Below, piece after piece: positions 45,849-52,371 of a stretch of 52,371 nucleotides of DNA (its first letter is position 1; the number at the start of each line of letters is the position of its first letter). This DNA is from Lingula anatina (Eukaryota; Brachiopoda; Lingulata; Lingulida; Lingulidae). The position numbers and the translations under genes were made by a program. Below the pieces are notes generated by a model, which saw only the letters and a list, made by a program, of their open reading frames with translations, searched no databases and was not told where the DNA came from. The stretch spans positions 56,114-108,484 of the forward strand of contig NW_019775951.1 in NCBI RefSeq assembly GCF_001039355.2, read 5' to 3'.

Positions 45849-48584
45849 CTATTTATGGCCAGAATATTAAAGCTATTCAACTAGTGGCAAAAACTAAAGA
45901 TAATCGCTAGAAATAAGATATAGTACTCATGTTGTCAATAGGTTGAGAAATAAAATGACACATCACCTACTATATTAGCCAATTCAAATGTTCAAATGAA
46001 GACCAGTAAAATTTCATTTTATGGCTCAACCTATTGACTCTATTCATTTTTATTGAATTACATGTGCATATAAACCTACATGGCTTTCCAACAACAACAA
46101 CAAGAAATATAATCACAGTTTTAAATGATATGAATGATCGCAATGTGGAATAACTGGATAAATACGAGGTTTCATAAACAACTAAACTTACAGATCTGCA
46201 TCCTTGTCCCAAGGTAACCAGTTGGCGTCCTCGTCCTAACATCCCGACAAAAGAGGAACACCTAGAAATAAATGAAAAAAACTCATCAAACATTTTCATT
46301 ATTAAAGAGTTACACCAACAGGCCCCTACATATAGTTTTTTTTTTTTTTTGTGAAGCGTTATTCAAATCAAATTCCAAATGCTTAATGACATGCTCTAAG
46401 TTGTGTCAATCCTTTTACAAAAACCCAGCGCTGAAAAAAGTATTTTATTATTTTTTTACTTAATGAAAACTACAAGACTTACCCAACTTAAAAACTGAAT
46501 AATATATTTTTCCATATTAACTATTAATATATCCACGAATTTTCTTTAAATATTCAAATTATGTTCCCAGTTAATTTATATGTACTCGTTTTTATTTATT
46601 CTCATGCGTCTACTAATATTCCATCGCACTTATAATACGAATATGAAACGTTTTAGAATTAATTTTTCAGTGGATGAATTCCTTTTTTCTTACCCGCTGC
46701 CGTTTTCCAAATGAATGTAGTTCCTTTCATTTCGTCGTGGCCTGAATTGGATACATGTGTATTTGTTCCAGTCATCCAAGGCCTGCTGTATGGCTCTGCG
46801 ATCTGAGGCAGCTGTAAATATGGTTGAATGAATGATTTTAATTCATTTTGTTAAAAATTTTCTTATTTGAATTCAATTCATACTAGGGCGGATAGAAAGG
46901 GGACAACGTTACCTGCATCCCCCCTACCCCCCACCCCCCCACCCCCGGCCAGTAGCTATGCAGGTGCCTCCCCATTCTCTTTCCCAGAGAAACAGTATAT
47001 ACAACATGCGTTACAAGAAAGAAAAACACTTACATTCATTCGGTATGTTCATCCTCAAGTCTTACAAATGTACATATCAAATTGTCCTACATATCAAACT
47101 GTAACTGGCCACGTCTACTTTTGCGATCCTTATGCCCCTCCCCCCCCTTCCCCACCCACCATTGGAAAGAAGCCTGTATTCAAACGTACAGGCGCTTTAT
47201 CTGTGTTCGCGTAATTTTATTTTATTTTATTTTATTTTATTTTATTTTGATAAATTTCAATTACTTTTTATACAAACTGTTGTACTTACACATCACCGAT
47301 GATATGGTATACGGGACTACACCATTTGGCCAGCGGCGTCCTAAATCTCTGACTCCTTTCCTTTTCTTGCGGGCACGTTCCCCTTCATAGTTACCGTCCT
47401 TGTCCAACAATCTTAAGATATAAAAACGGACTTAATCAGCAGAGGATATATAGGCCCTTTGTCTTGCCATTCAATATAGCAATTTGCTGTCGAAAAAGAA
47501 AATCGCAGAGGATATATAGGCCCCTTTGTCTTGCCATTCAATATAGCAATTTGCTGTCGAAAAAGAAAATCGCTTTTTTGCATGTGAAGCATATCATTTC
47601 GACCCTTAATGGCAGACAAAAACTGCTTTTCTCACTTTACAAACAAATGACTTTTTCCATCAATTCACTTTGGTATTTTGGTCTTCCTTGTTTCGTTTTC
47701 TTACGGAAAAAGAAAAGGCTGTAATATCTGCTGGTGTGTGAATTCATGGAAAAAGTATTTTAGATATTTATTTCTCCAGTCTGAATATCATGATATGACA
47801 GCCCATTCTATAACCATAACTTTGCTTCTGACAAGATATCATTAAAATCACACCTTATACTAAATGTTTACAATGCACAAGTTATTAAATTTAAATTGTC
47901 CTCCGGTACGACAATCTTACGTACCCAAACTCTTCCTCCCTGGCTCTTTCGAGAGCTTGAAAATCTTCTTTTAGCATTAATATATCCAGTTCACGTAGAA
48001 CAACGCTGTCATCTTGTATAGTCTCCAGTGCTCTACCTAGTAAAATGCGAAAACGAAAGTAACAATAAAAAATCGAAATATTCTTAAGGTTGTAATTGAC
48101 ACCTTAACGGGATACATCTAAGGATTTGTACAAAGTAGGCAATGTAGAATATACGTTGTACGTTATTTGAAAAGCACGTCATGAAATTTTACATACCGAA
48201 GTTGGTGAAAAATATAGATAAAGCTGTTGATATTTACTTTTATTTGCTGCGATCTTGATTAGTTCATCCATTGTTGCTGCGTGTGACACTTCTAAAAGCT
48301 GAAATGTTTCATAAAGGTATGTTTGAATAAGCGTAATATTGTGCTTTCACAATGTAAGAAGATGCAATGTGAGGCAAAAATACACACATCTCATAACTTA
48401 GTTTTTCTTTTCTTTTTGTGCACGTAAGGTAGAAGAAAGTGGTCCAAAAGGGTTTCCATTAATCTTATGGTTCAAAAATAAGCTGGGAAGTTAAGCCAGT
48501 TTTAGTACTTACCCATACTGCACAAACTGCCGCTGTCAGTGCTGCGGCGACAAATCTCGACGATACAAACTGCGCGTTTCCCAT
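43502..48584 (-). CDS. Astacin-family zinc metalloprotease with three ShKT domains
   Basis: Twelve exons: 48584-48513, 48298-48238, 48036-47925, 47411-47290, 46811-46694, 46261-46192, 45669-45466, 45292-45166, 44874-44668, 44472-44341, 43966-43844 and 43617-43502; 487 residues, in frame throughout. Residues 1-24 are a signal peptide ([14 protein letters not shown]). A propeptide ends in a basic cleavage-type run ([11 protein letters not shown]) before [12 protein letters not shown], the usual astacin start. The catalytic domain has the zinc site [12 protein letters not shown] (191-202) and the Met-turn SVMHY (246-250), so it should be active. A Cys-rich segment (GCTNKPRC...NCRCMC) and a GGGT repeat linker follow. 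Three ShKT modules come last (about 367-402, 413-447 and 452-487), each with the WA.RGEC..NP.YM core. ShKT is a cysteine module common in secreted animal proteases and does not itself imply a toxin. Secreted astacins cut matrix, growth-factor or dietary proteins; the substrate is unknown. Confidence 0.95.
44688..44766 (-). repeat. GGGT-encoding 12-bp coding repeat
   Basis: About seven tandem 12-bp units code for GGGT on the minus strand in astacin exon 9, forming a flexible linker between the catalytic part and the ShKT modules. Synonymous differences between units show that the protein repeat is kept while the DNA has diverged. Confidence 0.85.
45808..45847. repeat. (AAT)n microsatellite
   Basis: An ATA/AAT trinucleotide run lies in the astacin intron between exons 6 and 7. 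Confidence 0.9.
47439..47572. repeat. Two-copy 66-68 bp tandem repeat
   Basis: GCAGAGGATATATAGGCCC through GTCGAAAAAGAAAATC occurs twice, at 47439-47504 and 47505-47572. The copies differ by about two inserted C bases. It lies in the astacin intron between exons 3 and 4, 28 bases upstream of the exon 4 start. Confidence 0.95.
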
Positions 48585-50252
48585 ACTGCTGTTTTTTTTT
48601 TTACTAACGACTTACCGGTTCTGAGATCTCTTTTATACATTTTTTTCTGATAGCCACATGCGATTTCCCGCTCCACTTTATCTAAACTTCCGTATTTCCG
48701 GGTCTTATTTAGTTCACTGATTATTTCGCTTTTTTTCACAGTATCATTTGCTTGATGAGTGATAGAATTGAAATAATCTGGCAGTTTATTGAGTCAGATT
48801 TTTGGCGCGATTTTTTTTTCATACAAAGGTTATAGTGCTCAAACATTGGGATTGACCAACAGGGAAATAAGTGCGTTTATCGGCCTCGGTCATCGGTTTA
48901 GTCATACAGGTAAAGCACACATGTAAACAAACATTTAGACTGACCATAACGGAATGGTCAAGGTCTGGGGCTTAACTGTGTCAAGTAAATGGGTCATTGT
49001 GAGTAAACTCTGACGTCAATCGGGAACAGATGAGATTCATATCAATGATTTGGCAAGGGAAGTGGTCTGGGCCAAGGGATGTGGTCCGAACCCTCCCTGG
49101 ACAAGAGGCTGTCTGCTTCGTAACATTTCGGCCTCTAAATGATAAAACACCTATGAAGTAAAATGGAATTTGAGACAGTCGCGGGCTATTAATATATTAC
49201 TCAGTTTCGTGAACGGAATGAAGTACAAACCCGCTGTAATGACATCAGATACGTCACCGTGATCAGCGTTCATATACCAAGTTAAATTTTTTTTCTTCCG
49301 CGGCGTTTTTTTTTTTTTCTTTTTCGCACATACAGTGATAAGTTCCAGTGTGCATATGTTAACAAACGTGATATACGTACTGCATAGCCTTTTGACGCTT
49401 GCTAACGGTCAGGGTCCCGTAACTCGAAAGCATCGCGTATTGCGACCGAGCTCAAGAGTCTCGATTCCATAACCCCCATATTATGGGGTGAGTAAGAGCG
49501 AGTCATGGAAATGAGGCGCTTGCGCTCCGTGGCAGTTACGCGATGCTGTCTAGTTACGGGGCCCACGTTGTTAAGTTTCAGAAATTCTGTATCTAGGCAA
49601 GTATTGAGCATTGTTTTGCCTGTCGCAGATATGCCTTGACATACCGGTAGTTTTGTCTGTTACTGAATAACTATCTGAAATCGAAATTAAGGAGGGGTTT
49701 AAGGGAGTGATGTAAAGCACATCAGTAAATTGTGTGGTGTACAACTACCTAAACATTGACAGTGACGTTATATTATGAAATGTGCTTCTACCGGGATTGT
49801 CGAGTAACGGTAATATGGGGGGGGGGTCGAGAATTCTTCTTTTTCTAAACTTATTGTGACAAAAAGTGATAAATTGATATTTTTGTGTAATAACGCAAGG
49901 GATTTCCGATTCATTCCTTGCTAGTATGGAAAGTTTTCGTATTCAGTAAAGAAGGTTTAAAAAACAACCACTTCGGATAATATTCGTACGTTAGTCACAC
50001 TAACAAAAGGGGTAACGAGATGCATATTTATTTTACTGGTACATTTTGTCCTCAACTTCAAGTATATTTTTCATAATGCCTGTTAAAGAGGGTTTTGCAA
50101 ATTACTGTCTATGACAATGCAGTTTCGTCTAGAAGAATAACTGTGTCCTGTCATCATATCGTATTAGTATTCTTTAAATGGCTGAAACATTACAAAAAAA
50201 TCAAACAACTAAAAATAATGACCTGCGGCAAAAGACCGCACGCTTTTTTGTT

Positions 50253-50299
<47 letters not shown>

Positions 50300-51699
50300 T
50301 TTTTTACAACTTTTAAAAGCCAGGTGACACCGCGAACGTAGCGGCGATCTATTCATTGTGTTATTTAAATTAAACATAAACATAGGCATTTTCTGAAACA
50401 TCATACTCGCTTCTTGATTTGTACATTAGATTGGAGAGAGTGAGGTGGCGCTGCGAGCAACAGTTAAATAGTTTAAATTCTAGTCCGTTTGTTTTATTTA
50501 TTTATTTATTTATTATTTTTTTTTTTTGGTCATAACAGGTGAAGTTATTTATTTATTTTGCAGTGATTTTTAAAAGTTGTAAGACTGATGTAAGTAAAAT
50601 TCCACTTGAACAAACATATTTTCTCTCGTTAATTCTTAAAATAAAATTTTTTAAACGCTAAATGGACCTATAAATTGAGAAATAGGGAGAGTTCTCGTGG
50701 CATGCGAAGCAAGTCCCGAGTTCGAATTGCATGCAGTGTCGACCACCTCACTTTAAAAAAAAAAACACAAATGGAGCTGTTACGTGCCTGGCCATGAAAA
50801 CATTGATAATGAGCAATTAGCTTGTAAGCTCTAGTGTTCGATTGTGTGACCGCCAGGGAAATGTAAAAGAAGGCCAGTGGCCACTCAGACTTATTACAAT
50901 GTTAAAACGCATATTAAAAAGTGCAGTTTTCAACTAAGGTTTGAGGAGATAAAGTAAACGTATGAATGAGAAATATTTAATTTCATTTCTAATTTAATTG
51001 TCTTATTCATTATTTTTTCCTTTTTTCTCTCTACTCTGACATTAGAGTACTGATAACCCAAAGCCATGAATAAAGGCGTCCGTTGTTTATTATTACCTAT
51101 AGCAGTAGTATATGCAAAACTATTCATTTGTATCTGCTGCCTGGTATAAGCTTATCAGGATTTTTCATATGACATTCATATGATTTTCATTCATATTATT
51201 TTTCATATTTCTTTCTTTCGTTTCGTAAAATCACACAAACTTGCTTTTCATTTATCAGAATAACAACTCAGTTGGTTACAAAATATGTTTGACAGTACTG
51301 AGGTGGCTGTATATGCTAAGTCCAGTGTACTTTCAACTGACTCACTACAGTACATTACTAACAAAACAATCATGCTCCCTCAGGCTGCCTCGAAACTGCA
51401 GTCACCCTACACCCTATTATCTATAGTGGCCTTCGAGATGTGAGTAGTTCGCGGCTACCCGTACCAGTTTAACGGACATCGGGCCTATCATAATTTTGGG
51501 GAGAAGGTATGTTGCTAAGAAATTGTTATAAAATTTGGCCATTTGATTTGGAAATCAATGCTTAGTGCTTATTACTCTTATTATAAAATAAGATAATAAA
51601 CAGAATAATCAAATAAACATTAGTTAATAAAATATGTATGTTAAAAAGATTTTATAATCAAGTATGGGGATCACTATCAAACGCCACCCCCTATGAAGA
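48585..51699. other. Non-coding stretch upstream of the astacin gene
   Basis: I found no supported exon. Contents: a palindromic element at 49408-49567, (TTTA)n at about 50254-50303 with a second ATTT run near 50495-50515, poly-T tracts near 48590 and 49306, and a G-run near 49817. The first few hundred bases presumably hold the astacin promoter, but no clear TATA box was seen. Confidence 0.5.
49408..49567. mobile_element. Palindromic MITE (about 160 bp)
   Basis: The left arm (GGTCAGGGTCCCGTAACTCG, AGCATCGCGTATTGCGACC) pairs with the right arm (GTGGCAGTTACGCGATGCTG, TAGTTACGGGGCCCACG). The centre, CCCCCATATTATGGGG, is itself a perfect short palindrome. The open frame across it follows from its low stop content and is not a gene. 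Confidence 0.75.
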
Positions 51700-51779
51700 C
51701 GTTGACCAGGAACGCCACCATGTGACTTTCTATCACTGAAGGTATAAAAGCGCGAAATTTTGAAATTGTGTTCATTCAA
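51700..51779 (+). promoter_or_regulatory. TATA-box promoter
   Basis: TATAAAAG at 51743-51750 is followed about 25-30 bases later by TTCATTCAACGCAG, a plausible initiator region. It is the clearest core promoter in the window. The direction is inferred from the TATA orientation and from splice-like signals downstream. Confidence 0.5.
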
Positions 51780-52371
51780 CGCAGACAGATCAGGAGCAAC
51801 AAGAAGGATGCCGTGTACTGCGCCCCGTATCAAGCAAAAGGACAAAGGAGTCGACTCACATTTTTCCGAATCTTTTCCAGTCAACGTATCGCTCATCGAC
51901 ATGTCGATTCTTGCACACGCAGACGTCTGGACAGTGGATTCGACGTTTCTCTAAGCTGGCCAGCTAAAGTCTTCGCTTCTATCCACGAGGAATCGTCGCC
52001 CAGGAATCTTCGCAGGAAACTTCGTCGCCTTCTTCTGTTGTGGGTTATTATTGTAGTGTCGTTGCATGTATATTTCTATGCATTCCAGGTTTCTTCTTAT
52101 TACAGGTCCAGGAAGCAGAGGACTGACATAGGTAGGAAAACTCATTAATCCGTTTTTCTTTCTGTTAACAGAACTCAATATGGCGATTCTCAATAGAGCT
52201 TCCACTGACAACTACAAGGAGAAGAGGGCCACATCTACACTTCAGCGACTCCGATCAATCATTGGTGCCAGAGAGTTCCGCCATGGTCCGTCTACGAGGT
52301 GGCTGCATTCATGAAGCGTCCAGCGAGTCCCGCCATGGTCCGTCTACGAGGTGGCTGCATTGGAGGAGCGT
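51775..52371 (+). other. Start of an unidentified transcription unit, cut by the window edge
   Basis: Downstream of the TATA box are splice-like signals: a pyrimidine-rich acceptor ending TTCTTCTTATTACAG near 52105, a donor GTAGGAAA near 52132, and an acceptor TTTCTTTCTGTTAACAG near 52171. An ATG at 52180 opens a short frame (MAILNRASTDNYKEKRATST...) that stops near 52316. An ATG at 51809 opens 48 codons. Neither product is recognised and neither is strong. It may be a gene with most exons beyond the window, a non-coding transcript or a transposon end. Confidence 0.3.
52273..52361 (+). repeat. 52-bp tandem repeat at the window edge
   Basis: CGCCATGGTCCGTCTACGAG and the following GTGGCTGCATT occur at about 52279 and again 52 bases later. 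The repeat probably continues past the window. The period is not a multiple of 3, so it does not encode a simple protein repeat. Confidence 0.85.

Noticed and set aside
49402-49611. 69-codon minus-strand frame
   Set aside because: It lies entirely across a palindromic element.
50700-50760. tRNA-like B-box (GTTCGAATTGC)
   Set aside because: There is no A-box at the right distance and no cloverleaf pairing, so neither a tRNA nor a tRNA-derived SINE is supported.
51768-52148. 126-codon plus-strand frame with a hydrophobic stretch
   Set aside because: It has no recognisable domain, lacks a convincing start context, and runs through likely splice signals. I kept only the promoter and unit as a low-confidence feature.

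Overview
The window is nuclear DNA from an invertebrate animal. It has multi-exon genes with GT-AG introns, AT-rich non-coding DNA, many microsatellites and many short inverted-repeat transposons. Gene content (a white-type ABCG half-transporter, an astacin with three ShKT domains, an HNK-1/chondroitin-type sulfotransferase and a secreted MRH-domain protein) suits a marine metazoan. I cannot name the clade. The runs of n at 2844-2867, 21496 and 23271 mark a draft assembly.

Layout, left to right. (1) 1-5140: a tandemly duplicated locus. A spliced MRH-domain (mannose-6-phosphate-receptor-homology) gene lies on the minus strand at 3810-1493. The first codons of a diverged paralogue occupy 31-1, and both copies share about 1.3 kb of upstream sequence. 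(2) 11454-6104, minus: an eight-exon gene for a roughly 1017-residue Ser/Thr-rich protein with a short coiled coil, not identified. (3) 22621-13533, minus: a complete white-like ABCG transporter in 19 exons. Exon 3 is present twice around a one-base gap, and exon 5 is 2 nt short. (4) 22999-25880: transposon remnants and simple repeats. (5) 25881-42397: a block bounded by 58-60 bp direct repeats. It holds two parts of one satellite (about 1.13 kb unit with internal inverted repeats) separated by 9 kb. The 9 kb contains three tandem 427-bp units, each carrying a copy of the last 57 codons of a sulfotransferase; a foldback element; the intact sulfotransferase gene (35094-37543, plus strand, with a MITE in intron 2); and a 1.4 kb terminal-inverted-repeat element. 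(6) 42688-43311: a dispersed repeat. (7) 48584-43502, minus: a 12-exon astacin metalloprotease. (8) 48585-52371: mostly non-coding, ending in a TATA-box promoter and the start of an unidentified transcription unit cut by the window edge.

The genes do not form a pathway. Three products (MRH protein, sulfotransferase, astacin) belong to the secretory route or extracellular matrix, the ABCG protein is a membrane transporter, and neighbouring genes are otherwise unrelated. I derived exon boundaries by hand from splice signals and reading-frame continuity; each multi-exon model closes in frame except for the noted 2-nt defect in the ABCG gene.
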